Of a stretch of DNA of 64,000 nt, positions 23,544 to 34,565 are shown piece by piece (positions within the stretch are counted from its first letter, which is position 1; each line of letters begins with the position of its first letter). Under the pieces are notes generated by a model, which saw only the letters and a list, made by a program, of their open reading frames with translations, was not told where the DNA came from and did not search any database. The stretch is taken from the NCBI GenBank assembly GCA_030280995.1, contig JASXTE010000016.1, positions 10,129,001 through 10,193,000 of the forward strand, read 5' to 3'. Position numbers and translations under genes: made by a program. The stretch comes from Hemileia vastatrix (taxonomy: Eukaryota; Basidiomycota; Pucciniomycetes; Pucciniales; Zaghouaniaceae).

Positions 23544-24436
23544 ATTATAATTATAAGTGTAAAATTAAATTATAATGTGATTAAATTAATTAATTAAATT
23601 TATATATTAAATAAAGCCTTACATATCTTACTAAACAATAATATTGGGTACTTTTTTGACCCTTAATTGTGTCAGGAAATTATTAAATAAATTAAAAAAC
23701 TAATTTAAGATAATAATATTAAAATCATCACTTTAAATTAACAATATGATTAAATTAATTACTAGTTCCAACTCAATTAAGTTATATAAAAAAATTGTTG
23801 TGGCAAAATATTCTATTTTTTTAATTGAAACCCTTAACAAAACATTGTATTACCTGTTTTGGATTATTTTACTCACAGTTATTATGTTTCAGACTTATTT
23901 AGTTACTCATTATTTTAATTGACTGGTTTTGGAAACTATGGTGGGAAAATTAGTCTCTTACTCTTGGGTTTAATTAGTTGTTTCATGTTTTTCTCTCAAT
24001 ATCTATGTTTTATTTATATTCTTTTTTATTCTTGTTTTACCTTATTACTATTTTGTAATTACTCAGTTGTGGCGCTTCAGAGGACCCCTTGCCTATAAAA
24101 AGGCTTTGGATAATCCCCTGTAGCCTGATCACTTATTTACTCATCATATTTTAAATATTACATTATATTTTATTATTTTCTGTGGCACGTCAGACCCCTT
24201 AAATATTAAATAAAATTATGACGGTTTTTTTAAGATTTATAATAGTTAGTTTGTTAATATTTGAGAAGAGAGAAAAAATAAGATACTTACTAGTATAACC
24301 AGTTCACGCCTCTTCATTTTATTACTACCAAGATAGTTACTTCAATCATCCCATCATCCTTTAATTCGCTCTTCTTTTATTTTATTTCACCTCTATCATC
24401 TTCTTCTTTCCTTCATTCTAGACAAACCAGCCAACA

Positions 24437-25314
24437 TTTAGTGTCCTAATTTAATTATAAGTGCATTAACCTTATTATATGCACTAATTTCACTAATAAC
24501 CTCATTCTTGGTGCCTTTAAATAACTACCACACTTAAATTTGCCTAAATTAGTCAAGGATTTTCCTGTGCAAGCGCCTACCAAGGATTGCATCTAGTTAC
24601 CCCACATCTCACACCCTTTTTTGGGGTTTTAAGTGGTTTCTCAGTCAATATTTGTTATTTTTGAATGGGGAGTTCATGTAGTTTAATGTCATGATTAGCC
24701 CCATCATTTTTACTTTTAACCCGCCTTAATATTGAGCAATAATTAGTCTTATTATTTCCCTTTTTAGTCTTCTATTTTAATGTTTTATATGCATACACTC
24801 TCTTTTTTGCTTATTTTTTGATTTTGATGGATTATCCCTATTACTACAAGATTTTGGCGGGTGATATGATTCTAATTATGTTACTGGTCACTGTTTTTGT
24901 TTCTGGACATGTGTATTAGATGGAATGAGGCGTCATTAACTGGGTATAGAGCTGGTAAATCAAGGGGTTCATTGGGGAAGGAATTGTGTATAAAAGGAGA
25001 GGGTTTTTGGTCTTATTTTCTACATTCTTTATCATTACTATTAAAACATAAATCCAATACAACTACAATACATATCAATAGTACTTATAAAGTCTTTGAA
25101 TAGTATCTGAATTTATCAATTCTTTTTTCTACCAACTATAAGATTGTAAGCCATATATAACTAGTGAGATTAAAATTACTGAGACCCTTATATTGAGTTA
25201 CTTTTTAATACTTATTGGATTATTACTACAGTATTCATATAGGACCATTAAAATCTTCTAGACAACTGACCATTCAAGCTAGTTCACGTCTCTGTACTTG
25301 ACCTCAGCCTGAAA
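24437..25314 (+). repeat. 5' LTR of element 3, second part (LTR-B)
   Basis: Continues the interrupted LTR from the second TTTAG to ACTTGACCTCAGCCTGAAA. Contains a TATA-type box, TATAAAAGG at 24,989-24,997, also present in the 3' LTR near 33,205, a candidate element promoter. Confidence 0.85.
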
Positions 25315-25316
25315 AT

Positions 25317-25331
25317 TGGGGGCCTTTCCAC
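25317..25331 (+). promoter_or_regulatory. Primer-binding site of element 3
   Basis: TGGGGGCCTTTCCAC starts two bases after the 5' LTR. Element 2 has TGGAGGCCTTTC at the matching place, so the site is shared. It would pair with a tRNA ending GAAAGGCCNCCA; I cannot name the tRNA. Confidence 0.6.
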
Positions 25332-25496
25332 AAGAATTCTGTTGTTAATCTTCCAGTAAGTAAAAATATAGGCTACAAGTAAATAAAATCCCTATAGAAA
25401 TATTTGGATAATCACAACAGGTTGGGGTCACTTATATAGTGATTTAAAAAAAAGAAGCCCTGTTATATAATAAAATTGTGAAATTGAATCAACAAT

Positions 25497-25660
25497 TTTA
25501 CCACTAATTTAACATATAATTGTTATTAGTGGGAGTCTGTCAATAGACCAATTAATTTTGTGATCTTTGCAGATAAAAATTTTTACCACTAATTTAACAT
25601 CAAATTGTTATTAGGGGGAGTCTGTCAATAGACCAATTAAATTTGTGATCATTGCAGATA
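25497..25660 (+). repeat. Tandem 84-bp leader repeat of element 3
   Basis: Copies at about 25,497-25,575 and 25,581-25,660, both with TTTTACCACTAATTTAACAT, GGGAGTCTGTCAATAGACCA and TTGCAGATA. Each copy contains the small inverted repeat GTCT...AGAC. Confidence 0.85.
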
Positions 25661-25987
25661 ATATACCAGTTAATAAAAACTGATTAATTGGTTTCTTTTA
25701 ACAGGACTCTTAATCCCTTTTTACTGGTTTATAAAATTCATTTAATATTTAGAAAGAATCTTACTGACAGATTTTTTTTTAAATATAAAAACACGGCTAC
25801 ATACTTTAGACCAGTTAAATCAAGTGACCACATAAAAGCATATTTGACTTTTGGCACTTATAAATTAACTTCATACCTACAAGTAAGCAATAAAATTGTC
25901 TTCAGTGGCATTGATAAATACTGATAAAACTCCTTTTGAAGGTTTAAGATCTCAAATTTCAATTCTTTGATTAAATTCCACGTAAAA

Positions 25988-26716
25988 ATGTGTGACAACA
26001 ATGATATTGTGAGTAATAAGGCAAAACCTTATAGCTTAAGACCTAGAACTGAAAGACCTGTTACAGGAAATTCAAATGGAGGGCCAGGATTCCCCCACAA
26101 AAATCAACACTCTACAAATGTCTCTGGAGGAAAGGGAAAAACTTTTAAAACAGGTATCAATAAAGAAAACAAGAAATACCTTACAAGAACAAATTCACTT
26201 CCTATTCACTCTACTGAACACCTTGACAATAAGAGTCAAAAATATAGTGGACCAGATAAAAAATCAGGAGAAAAGAGCAGCTCTGAGTTTTGTAGAAGTC
26301 AATCAAGCTCTAGTAGAAATAAAGGCTCAACCACCAACAGGGGCACCCAACAGTTTCATAGCCACACCTCCAGCCCAAGAGGAGGACCAAAAAATTTCTG
26401 TAAGCAAATGGAAGTTGAATTGGTATGCCTAAAACTACAACAACCCTCAAAAGCAGGGCTCCAGCAGTCAATCTTACAGGGGAAGGCCAAGGAGAGGCAG
26501 GGGAAATGGAATAAGACCTTGGTAAGCCATCCATCTTCTCAGGATCAATTATATAATCCTAACAATAAATTACTTATAGGTAATGAAATTGATAGAGAGT
26601 TATTGGATATAATTGATAAGGATTTAAAAAATTATTCATTTGAAAATAACATGTTAAACTTGTCTTTAAATGATGACAATGTACATAGTTTATTGACCAC
26701 CAGGATAATGCTATAA
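25988..26716 (+). pseudogene. Element 3 gag, N-terminal part
   Basis: First ATG 25,988 (MCDNNDIVSNKAKPYSL). A Ser/Gly/Lys-rich basic protein; the frame switches near 26,300-26,450, where the other frame carries the Pro/Gln-rich stretch and the FRGRPRRGRG-type basic motif matching GGRRKKAQGK of element 2. It ends LLTTRIML before a stop. Together with 26,725-27,402 this is the N-terminal half of gag, frameshifted. Confidence 0.6.
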
Positions 26717-26724
26717 ATATAAAA

Positions 26725-27654
26725 ATGGAACCAAATGAATTAAATCATGAACATGATGATGAGTCTTTTGAATTGGAAACAGAAAAAATTGAATATTTTC
26801 CAAAAGAAAATCCAATGGAATCAATAATAATTAGCAAATTATTATTGAGAATTGAAAAATTGGAAGAATTCTATAGAGAGTCAAACAATAATACAGAAAG
26901 TGTATTATTAAACCTCACACAATCATTGAGTAGAACAGCCAATAGGTTAAAAATTATTGAGAATTCAAATAATGAATTAATCAATGAAAATAAAAGATAA
27001 AACTCTGATATTAAGAATTTAGAAAATAAATTAGAACATTCTCAGAATACTATGGCTACCATAGAGGGACATGTAAAATTTTCTTTTTCAAATGTGAAAA
27101 ATACCTTAACTCATGTACCTGTAATAAAAGATAGGTTACAAAGAGTAGAAATTGAACTAGCTAACATTTTGAAAAATACTGATAAAGTAAAAGATAATAC
27201 CTCTTATGTGGAAAGAGTACCAGTTTTTATGAAACACTCATATGATAAACCAATGATTGAACATGAACATAGTGTCATGGGCTCTGAGAATATAAAATCA
27301 GTAAAGGATGAAATAAATGATCATCTTTATAAAGTAAGTGAATTACTTAATATTCCTCAGGTTAGGGAACCAAAAAATAACAAAAAGAGCTGCCTAAGTT
27401 AGATCAGTACCCTTCTTTTGATGGGGATTCAAAAGCTGATTGGCAACAATTCATTCAGAAAATTGATAACTTAAAATTTTCATACAATACCTGATGAAGA
27501 AATTACATCAAAATTGATATCTTTATTTACAGATGTGGCCTTATTATGGTTTGAATCTTTATTGAGTGAGGGAATTAACTACTCCTGGAATGAATGGAAG
27601 GCACTAATTGAAAGGCATTTTGGTGGCCCAAAATTTAGAATCACTTAACAAAGA
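26725..27654 (+). pseudogene. Element 3 gag, coiled-coil and capsid N-terminus
   Basis: Frames 26,725-27,000 and 27,052-27,402 are separated by a stop. Heptad-like Leu/Ile spacing (LLLRIEKLEEFYRESNNNTE; SRTANRLKIIENS) suggests a coiled coil. From 27,400 a shifted frame gives the capsid start (LDQYPSFDGDSKADWQQFIQ), again frameshifted near 27,485. Decayed but easily aligned with element 2. Confidence 0.65.
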
Positions 27655-29271
27655 TTGTATGAGAAAGCCAGATATAATCCAAATGCTGGAGATAAACCCA
27701 TGGTATTTTTAATGAATTTAATAAAAATTATGAAAGCAATGGATCCAAAAATAGATTATGATGAGTGGAAAGAAAAAATAATATATAAATTGCCTATATC
27801 AGTCAGAGACATTATTGTAGCTAGAACTGAAATCATCAGAGATACTTCTGGGTTTATTAATATATGCAATGAAATATTATTGAAAAACAAATATGAAACC
27901 AGGTATAATAATTACAAGCAAATTGTTGAGGTAGTAAATCCTACTACAAATAGGTTACCAGTGGAGAAGAAAAAACCTTCAGCTCCCCTTGTCCTTAGAA
28001 GACAAGAAAATAACACTTGTTATAAATGTAATGAACCTTGGGTTAAGGGTCATACTTGTAAGAAAAGAAAAAATGTTATTGAAAACTCACAAGATCCTGA
28101 ACAAAGTAATCACGAAGATGTAAAGGAAGAATCTAGTGTGGATTGTAAAACTAACATTTCTTACATTAATGATGAAAATGAGATATATGTATTAGAACAG
28201 GATATTATGTTCCTAAATGATGCAATACCTCATACAAATACATCTTTAACTTCCATTGAAGATACTGAAATTATCAAAGATTTATCTCATGATACTTACA
28301 AAATAACACCTATTAGAATGCCTGTTATTATATATGGAAAAGAAATGAATGCCATTCTTGACACTGGGAATTCAGGTAGTGTAGTTTCTATTAATACTTT
28401 AATGAAACTAGATAGTAAGTACAAGGAAAAACTAGAACCTGTACAGACAAAGAACTGGAGGGGTTTTGGTTCAGTATTAAATCCAATTGGCAAATACAAA
28501 ACTGCTGTATTCTTTAAATATCATAATGGATATGTAAGAGCAGTGTGTGAATTTGTGGTAATGGATAATAATAATTTTAGTGATTTGTTTATTATTGGCA
28601 ATGACTTATTGACCAAATTTGGAATCAAACTAGATCTTGAAAATAGTTGCTTCACTATAGGTGTAAATTGGAAAATAAAATTCAAGATTTGCTCTGAAAA
28701 TTCAGTTTATTCCATTTCTCCTAAAGAAGAACAAATTCAAGGTGGAAGAACCACCTCTGAAGTGGTAGAATTGGAAAATGAAATCAAAAAAGCCTCTTTC
28801 AGTCCTCAACTCTCAAAAATTGAAGAAAACAATATTTTGAGATTGATAAAATCTTATTCTATGGCATTGGCTCATGGTTCAAATGAAATAGGATTGGTCA
28901 AAGACCATGAGATGAAAATCTCTTTAAGTTGTGATCTGGATAATATTCCTGGCAGCTTGAAAAAAAAACCTTACCCAGCTTCTCCTGAAGAAAAGAAAGA
29001 CATTGAAGACAACATTATAATGTTGTTAGAAATGGTTATTAGTGAAAAAGTGGACACAACACCTAAGTATTGTGTTATTTCACCAGTTTTAATCTCTTAT
29101 GAAAAAGATAAGGCAAGGTTATGTGGTGATTACAGAGCTCTGAATACATTCACTGTGGATGATATTTACCCTCTACCAAGGATAGCTTCTATCCATGCTA
29201 CCTTACAAAGAGAAAATATTATTTCCTGTCTGGATGGAAACAAAGGTTATCACCAGATTCCTGTGGAATAG
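27655..29271 (+). CDS. Element 3 capsid C-terminus, zinc knuckle, protease and reverse transcriptase N-terminus
   Basis: A 538-codon open stretch. Capsid C-terminal region (1-110); zinc knuckle CYKCNEPWVKGHTC near 120-135, complete unlike in element 2; retropepsin with ILDTGNSGSVVS near 235; then the reverse transcriptase linker and fingers with YCVISPVLISYEKDKARLCG and DYRALNTFTVDDIYPLP. It ends at a stop inside the palm (HQIPVE). The start is only the first base after an upstream stop; in the living element this would be internal to a longer gag-pol frame. Confidence 0.85.
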   Translation: MYEKARYNPNAGDKPMVFLMNLIKIMKAMDPKIDYDEWKEKIIYKLPISVRDIIVARTEIIRDTSGFINICNEILLKNKYETRYNNYKQIVEVVNPTTNRLPVEKKKPSAPLVLRRQENNTCYKCNEPWVKGHTCKKRKNVIENSQDPEQSNHEDVKEESSVDCKTNISYINDENEIYVLEQDIMFLNDAIPHTNTSLTSIEDTEIIKDLSHDTYKITPIRMPVIIYGKEMNAILDTGNSGSVVSINTLMKLDSKYKEKLEPVQTKNWRGFGSVLNPIGKYKTAVFFKYHNGYVRAVCEFVVMDNNNFSDLFIIGNDLLTKFGIKLDLENSCFTIGVNWKIKFKICSENSVYSISPKEEQIQGGRTTSEVVELENEIKKASFSPQLSKIEENNILRLIKSYSMALAHGSNEIGLVKDHEMKISLSCDLDNIPGSLKKKPYPASPEEKKDIEDNIIMLLEMVISEKVDTTPKYCVISPVLISYEKDKARLCGDYRALNTFTVDDIYPLPRIASIHATLQRENIISCLDGNKGYHQIPVE

Positions 29272-30368
29272 AATTCTCAGAATTTCTTACTCATAACCAC
29301 ACACATGGGGATATATAAATATGTGAGAATGCCTTTTGGCCCGAAAAATGTGCCTTCAGTCTTCCAAAAATTGATTGATAGTATTTCTCATTAGGAAATG
29401 ATTGAAGGATGGATTTTAGTATATATTGATGACATCATAGTGTTCTCAAAAACATATGATGAACATTTAAATCACATGAAAAGAATAATTCAAAAGATGG
29501 ATGAAATTAACATGAAAATTGCATTAAAGAAATGTAAATTTGGGTTTCAATCCTTGAAATTACTTGGAAATGTTGTATCTGTATTACAAATTTGTGTTGA
29601 CCAGAACAAATTGGCAGCAATAAAAACATTAGTATAACTAAGAATGTGAAAGATGTTCAATATTTTTTAGGTATGTGTGGATATTATAGGCAGTATATAA
29701 AAAACCACCAATCAATTGCAGCCCCTTTAACAACATTAATCAGGAAAAATGAAGCTTTCATTTGGAATAATTAAAGACAACACACCTTTGATAAATTAAA
29801 GGAATGTTCAATGTCAGCTTCAATATTGGGACTGCCATATTTTAAACTAACTTTTATCTTGTACACTGATGCAAGCTTCATAGGGTTAGGTGCTGCCTTA
29901 CAGAAAAAACAGATAATAAATGGAAAATTATCTGAAGTAGTTATCTGTTATATATACAGAACCTTAAGGAAGACAGAATTAAGGTATGGTGCCACCCAAC
30001 TGGAATGTTTAGCTGTTGTGTGGGCCTTGGAGAAACTTCATTACTATCTGGAAGACCAGAAGTTTGAATTAATAACAGATTTCAGTGCAGTAAAATCATT
30101 ACTAAACATGAAAACACCTAATAGGCACATGTTTTGATGGAAACTAGCTGTACAAGAGTACAGAGGAAGAATGAAAATTACTCATAGAGCAGGAAAATTG
30201 AATTCTAATGTGGATTTATTATTCAGAAGCCCTTTTCCAAATGATGCTGACAACCCAGCTTATGTACCTGAAAATGAGGTTATACATATAGTTGAAATTT
30301 ATATAGTGGATTTAGAGGGAGAGTTTATGCAAACTATATTGGAAAATATTCATCTGATAAAGATTTAA
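29272..30368 (+). pseudogene. Element 3 reverse transcriptase palm to RNase H, broken
   Basis: Continues with stops near 29,269, 29,395, 29,637, 29,772 and 30,135. Visible: MPFGPKNVPSVFQKL, the catalytic YIDDIIVFSK at about 29,424, connection domain, RNase H start LYTDASFIGLGAAL (29,860) and RYGATQLECLAVVWALEKLH. The Asp-Asp of the polymerase site is retained. Confidence 0.82.
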
Positions 30369-30409
30369 CTAAATTATCTACCATTTTAAATGATCCAACT
30401 AATGCCTCT

Positions 30410-31270
30410 ATGAGTGCATTAATTAAAACCTTGCCTCTAAAGTATAAAAATGCATTTGAAAAAGGTAAAATTTCAATTGAAGATGGATATATATATTACA
30501 GAAAAAAGCTAGGTAATGTAATAGTTATACCACCTTCTATGAAAGAGTTAATGTTGAGTACTTTTCATGATGACATCATAGCTGGTCATTTTGATTTTAA
30601 CAAAACATTAACCAAAGTTAAAAATACAGCCTGGTGGATAAACATGGAAGAAGATGTACAAAAATACATTGAAACATGTGACTCTTGTAAGAAATCTAAA
30701 AGATTAACTGGGAAGAGAGCTGGGTTATTACAAGAAATAGAGCAGCCAAAAGCTCCATGGGAAATTATAAACATGGATTTTGTCACTGGCTTTCCATTAG
30801 CAGGAAATGAAAGTTTCAATTCTTTCTGGGTAATTGTAGATAGATTAACAAAAATGTGTAAATTTATCCCTACCCATAAAAAGGTATCTGCAAAAGACTT
30901 GGCATTACTATGGTGGACTCAAATGATGAATACTGCTGGGTTTCCCAAATCCATAATCTCTGACAGAGACCCTAAATTTACCTCAGAGTTCTGGACATCT
31001 TTGACGGAAGTATCAGGTTGTCAATTGAAATTGTCTACAGCACACCATCCACAGACTGATGGGCTGGCTGAGAGAATGATACAGACTCAAGAAGATATGA
31101 TCAGAAGATATTGTGCCTTTGTATTAGAATACAAAGACAATGAGAAAATTACACATGACTGGGTAACATTAATTCCTGGCCTTGGATTTGCTTATAATAG
31201 CACAACTCATTCTGTAACAGAGAAAACACCATTTGAATCTGGCTGGGATATGTACCAAATACCCCAATAA
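30410..31270 (+). CDS. Element 3 integrase zinc-binding and catalytic domains
   Basis: An open stretch of 286 codons. HHCC domain: STFHDDIIAGHFDFNKTL with the CDSCKKSK pair. Catalytic core: WEIINMDFVTGFP, first Asp; SDRDPKFTSEFW, second Asp; HHPQTDGLAERM followed by the Glu-containing helix. It stops at 31,270, where element 2 continues, because of a small frame change (GWDMYQIPQ against LWLGYFPNTP). Confidence 0.85.
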   Translation: MSALIKTLPLKYKNAFEKGKISIEDGYIYYRKKLGNVIVIPPSMKELMLSTFHDDIIAGHFDFNKTLTKVKNTAWWINMEEDVQKYIETCDSCKKSKRLTGKRAGLLQEIEQPKAPWEIINMDFVTGFPLAGNESFNSFWVIVDRLTKMCKFIPTHKKVSAKDLALLWWTQMMNTAGFPKSIISDRDPKFTSEFWTSLTEVSGCQLKLSTAHHPQTDGLAERMIQTQEDMIRRYCAFVLEYKDNEKITHDWVTLIPGLGFAYNSTTHSVTEKTPFESGWDMYQIPQ

Positions 31271-31854
31271 ATCATTTAAATAAATTACCAAGGTTAGATA
31301 TACACCCTGGTACTAAATCCTTTATTCATATGCAACAAATGTGTAGAAAGCATGCAGAGGAATGCATCCAAAAAGCATTTGAATATTAAAAGAAAAGGTG
31401 CGATAAATCTTATAAAGAATTTGAATTCAAGAAAGGAGATTAAGTCCTAATTTCAACACTACATTTTAAATTACCAGGTAATGTTAAATTGAAGGATCCC
31501 TTTGTAACAACTTTTGTAGTATGCAAAATGGTTGGTAATAATTCTTTGGAAGTCATATTATATGCGCCATATGATAGGAAACATCCAGTTTTCCCTATCT
31601 CATTATTAAAACCTTACCATGCAAATGATCCTGACTAATTTCCAAAAAGAAGAGGAAGGCCTAAAAAGCAACCTGAAGAAATTGTGGAAAAGGCAGAGAT
31701 TGAAAAAATCCTCAAGAAAAGAATTCTTACTAAAGAGAAAGGAACTGAGTATTTATTAAGATTTAAAGGGAAATCAAACGAATTTGATAAATGGATACCT
31801 GAAAAAGAAATTTCAAATCTATCCTACCTTCTTAAAAAATTTAAAAATAAATAA
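31271..31854 (+). pseudogene. Element 3 integrase C-terminus and chromodomain
   Basis: Runs on in another frame with three stops. GDxVLISTLHFKLPG is the SH3-like C-terminal region; RGRPKKQPEE and then IEKILKKRILTKEKGTEYLL with FKGKSNEFDKWIPEKEI is a chromodomain. The frame ends with a stop at 31,852-31,854. The chromodomain marks this as a chromovirus; in such elements it guides integration to particular chromatin. Confidence 0.8.
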
Positions 31855-32025
31855 ATTATTTTTCAACCAGATGAGGGGTTAAGAAAACAGTACTCATAAT
31901 ATCTTGTTATGTTTTACTTATTTAAAGAATTAATCTTTAATGCTACAGAATTTTCTGAATACCTGAAAATAAAAATATGAAATAAAAGAAAAGTGTATAA
32001 CTTATCATTTTTTTATTGTTTTTTT

Positions 32026-32036
32026 GGGTGGGTGAG
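32026..32036 (+). promoter_or_regulatory. Polypurine tract of element 3
   Basis: GGGTGGGTGAG lies directly before the 3' LTR. Element 2 has GAGTGAGGGAG at the same place. Primes plus-strand DNA synthesis in such elements. Confidence 0.65.
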
Positions 32037-33531
32037 TGTCAGCCTGGATATCCCCAGGCCTGAGTAAAAAGTACTTATAAGTTATTTTAAACACATGGAC
32101 TATACATGGGAGCAATAAATTAGAGTACACAAATAGTATACATAAGTAAAATTATGATAATATACAAAATATGCCATTATAACACCTTATATACACACAT
32201 ATATCCACCCTTTATAAGTCTTATGTACTTAATATTAAGTTAAATTATGTTAGGGTAATCTTAATAAACTTAAATATAAGGCTAAATAATTTTCAAGTAT
32301 ACTTAAAGCGGTTGTTTTCATTATTATATGTAAAAAACAAGAAATGCGCTTTAAATCACTTAAAAGTTGACTATATCCACTATAAATTAAATAATATTCA
32401 AAATGCGCTTTGACAAATCAATTTGTCTTAATTAGGACTATTGATTTGGCTACTCAAATGCATAAAAATAACACTTTTCAAATTTAGTGCTTTTTATGCC
32501 AGAAATGGCTTCTGTGTACTGGCCACATACTGCCTGCATTTTTCCCATGTGAATAGCTTCATTTTTAGCAAAGTTAGAATTTTCACACTATAAATACCCC
32601 ACATTCTACGCCCACTGTGGGGAAACACACTAAAATAGGCAACAGGCACTTATTTAATGTCCTAGCTTAATTAGAAATGCATTGACCCTCTTTATACGCA
32701 CTAATTTCATTAATAACCTCATTCTTGGCGCTTTAGTTCACTACCACACTTAAATTTGCCTAAATTAGTCAAGGATTTACCCGTGCAAGCGCCTGCCAAA
32801 GACTGCATGTAGTTATACCACGTCTTACACCCTTTTTTGGGGTTTTAAGTGGTTTCTCAGTCAATATTTGTTATTTTTGAATGGGGATTTCATGTAGTTT
32901 AATGTCATGATTAGCCCCATCATTTCTAATTTTAACCTGCCTTAATATTGAGTAATATTTAGTCTTATTATTTCCCTTTTTAGTCATCTATTTTAATGTA
33001 TTATACATCTACACTCTCTTCTTTGCTTATTCTTTATTTTTGATGGTTTATCCCTATTACTACAGGATTTTGGCAGGTGATATAATTCTAATTATTTTAC
33101 TGGTAACTCTTTATGTTGTTGGACAGGTCTATTAGCTAAAATGAGGCTTCACTAGCCATGTGTAGAGCTGGTAAATCAAGGGGCTCATTAGAGGAGTTAT
33201 TGGGTATAAAAGGAGGGGTTTTTTGGTCTTGTTTTCTACATTCTTTATCATTACAATTAAAACATATAACCAAATAATTTACAATACATATAAATAGTAC
33301 TTATAAAGTCTTTGAATAGTTTTTGAATTATTGCATCTGTATTTCTACCAACTATAAGATTGTATGCCATATATATGCAGTGAGATTTAAAACTACTGAG
33401 ACCCTTATATTGAGTAATATTTTAATAATTATTTTATTTGTACTACAGTGTTCATATAGAACCATTAAAATCTTTTAGAAAACTGAATATTCAAGCTTGT
33501 TCATGTCTCTGTACTTGATCTCAGCCTGACA
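32037..33531 (+). repeat. 3' LTR of element 3 (LTR-B, 1,495 bp)
   Basis: Complete LTR from TGTCAGCCTGGATATC to TCAGCCTGACA. Aligns end to end with the joined 5' LTR, with scattered substitutions, so the insertion is not recent. Confidence 0.9.
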
Positions 33532-33889
33532 GAAAGTCATATTTGTTTTAAAATTGAGTGCAAGTACCTTGTAAGCTTCTTAGTAAGCTTTGAAAGATTA
33601 AATAAGATTTGAGGTATCTTTGAAATAGTTAAATAAGGTTTCAGGAATATTTAGAGATGATGAATAAGGTTAATGATTATTTTGAATGAGATGAATAATG
33701 CTCAGGATGCCCTCAAAGGTATGGTTTCAATTTTTTTTAATTTCTTACAATCTCACCCAGCTATGGGCATGAAAGGTAGGACTAAGTTGATGTAGGTATA
33801 AGATGAGAAGAGAAAAGGTAGAGTGGGGAGGGTAAATAATTCTATTTAAAAAATTTTTGGTTACTGTGTGAGGGGGATATTATTGGGGA
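33532..33889. other. Short AT-rich spacer
   Basis: No gene or repeat recognised between the element 3 end and the LINE remnant. Near 33,590-33,700 the phrase GATTAAATAAG... recurs in degenerate form. Confidence 0.4.
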
Positions 33890-34533
33890 ATCTAACAGGA
33901 TAGGTAAGAAATTAAGCAACCAATGAATTTATGGGAGAGGGAGTGAGGAGACATGAGGTGGTAAAAGGGGTTTTGTGTTTTTGTGAAACCTTGAGAAGAA
34001 AGCGACATGAATCTAAGTGTGATGGGAATGTAAGGAGAACATTTTCTGGAGTATCCTTTGAAGGGGTTGGGCAAGAGGGCAGCGGGGGGAGTCCAAGGCT
34101 TTAAATCTATATAGGTAGTGTTTCAAGGGAAGGTGACCAATGAAGCATTGTATAAAAGCAGCGTCATGTGTTGTTTGAAGGCTATTCAATATTTTGTACA
34201 TGAGGGGAGTAAGAAGTAATGACTTGGTAGGAAAAGATAATATTGATTTTAGACAGGAGATGGATGGGGGAGGGGACTGAAAAGTGAAGGAGGACTTAGC
34301 TGGGTTAAATTTCTGGTTGGTACCATTAGAAAGTACATCTTCTATCTCATTTACCATGATTCCCATGCTTCCAGGGTACCACTTGAGAATGAATGACCAT
34401 TAAAGGCAATGCTGTTTTGATTGCAAATTATGGCAAGGAGTAACAGGAAGATTGAGAAATTGGATGAGGATGGGGAAGGGATAAGAGGGAAAAACAACAG
34501 CTTGGTTATTTGTAAAAATGGTGATAGTTTCAT
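33890..34533 (-). pseudogene. LINE-type retrotransposon C-terminal remnant
   Basis: Minus-strand frames joined across frameshifts give FIQCFIGHLPLKHYLYRFKA, LDSPRCP and, in the next frame, SKDTPENVLLTFPSH. This resembles the C-terminal tail of fungal non-LTR elements after RNase H (GH-PL..YL.R, then a Cys-poor version of the C..C..ETP.H...CP motif). Short, frameshifted and not functional. The family call rests on motif spacing only. Confidence 0.5.
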
Positions 34534-34565
34534 AGAGTGAGTCTAGGGGATAGTTTCATGTGCCA

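Larger units (their letters stand above)
19233..24436 (+). repeat. Solo LTR of family LTR-A, split by a Harbinger-like element
   Basis: Starts TGTCAGCCAGGCT and ends CCAGCCAACA, flanked on both sides by TTTAG (19,228-19,232; 24,437-24,441), a perfect 5-bp target duplication. Without the inner element it is about 1.18 kb. A TATA-like block, CCTATAAAAAGG near 24,093, marks the plus-strand promoter. Confidence 0.88.
18611..33531 (+). mobile_element. Chromovirus element 3 (Ty3 type), with nested insertions
   Basis: LTR-B copies bound it: 18,611-25,314 (interrupted) and 32,037-33,531. Removing the 19,233-24,436 insertion and one 5-bp duplication leaves 622+878-5 = 1,495 bp, exactly the length of the 3' LTR. 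The flanks GAAAT (left) and GAAAG (right) are a probable target duplication with one change. Order inside: primer-binding site, leader with tandem repeats, gag, protease, reverse transcriptase, RNase H, integrase, chromodomain, polypurine tract. Several stops and frameshifts make it inactive. It is closely related to element 2 in its proteins but has a different LTR. Confidence 0.85.
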
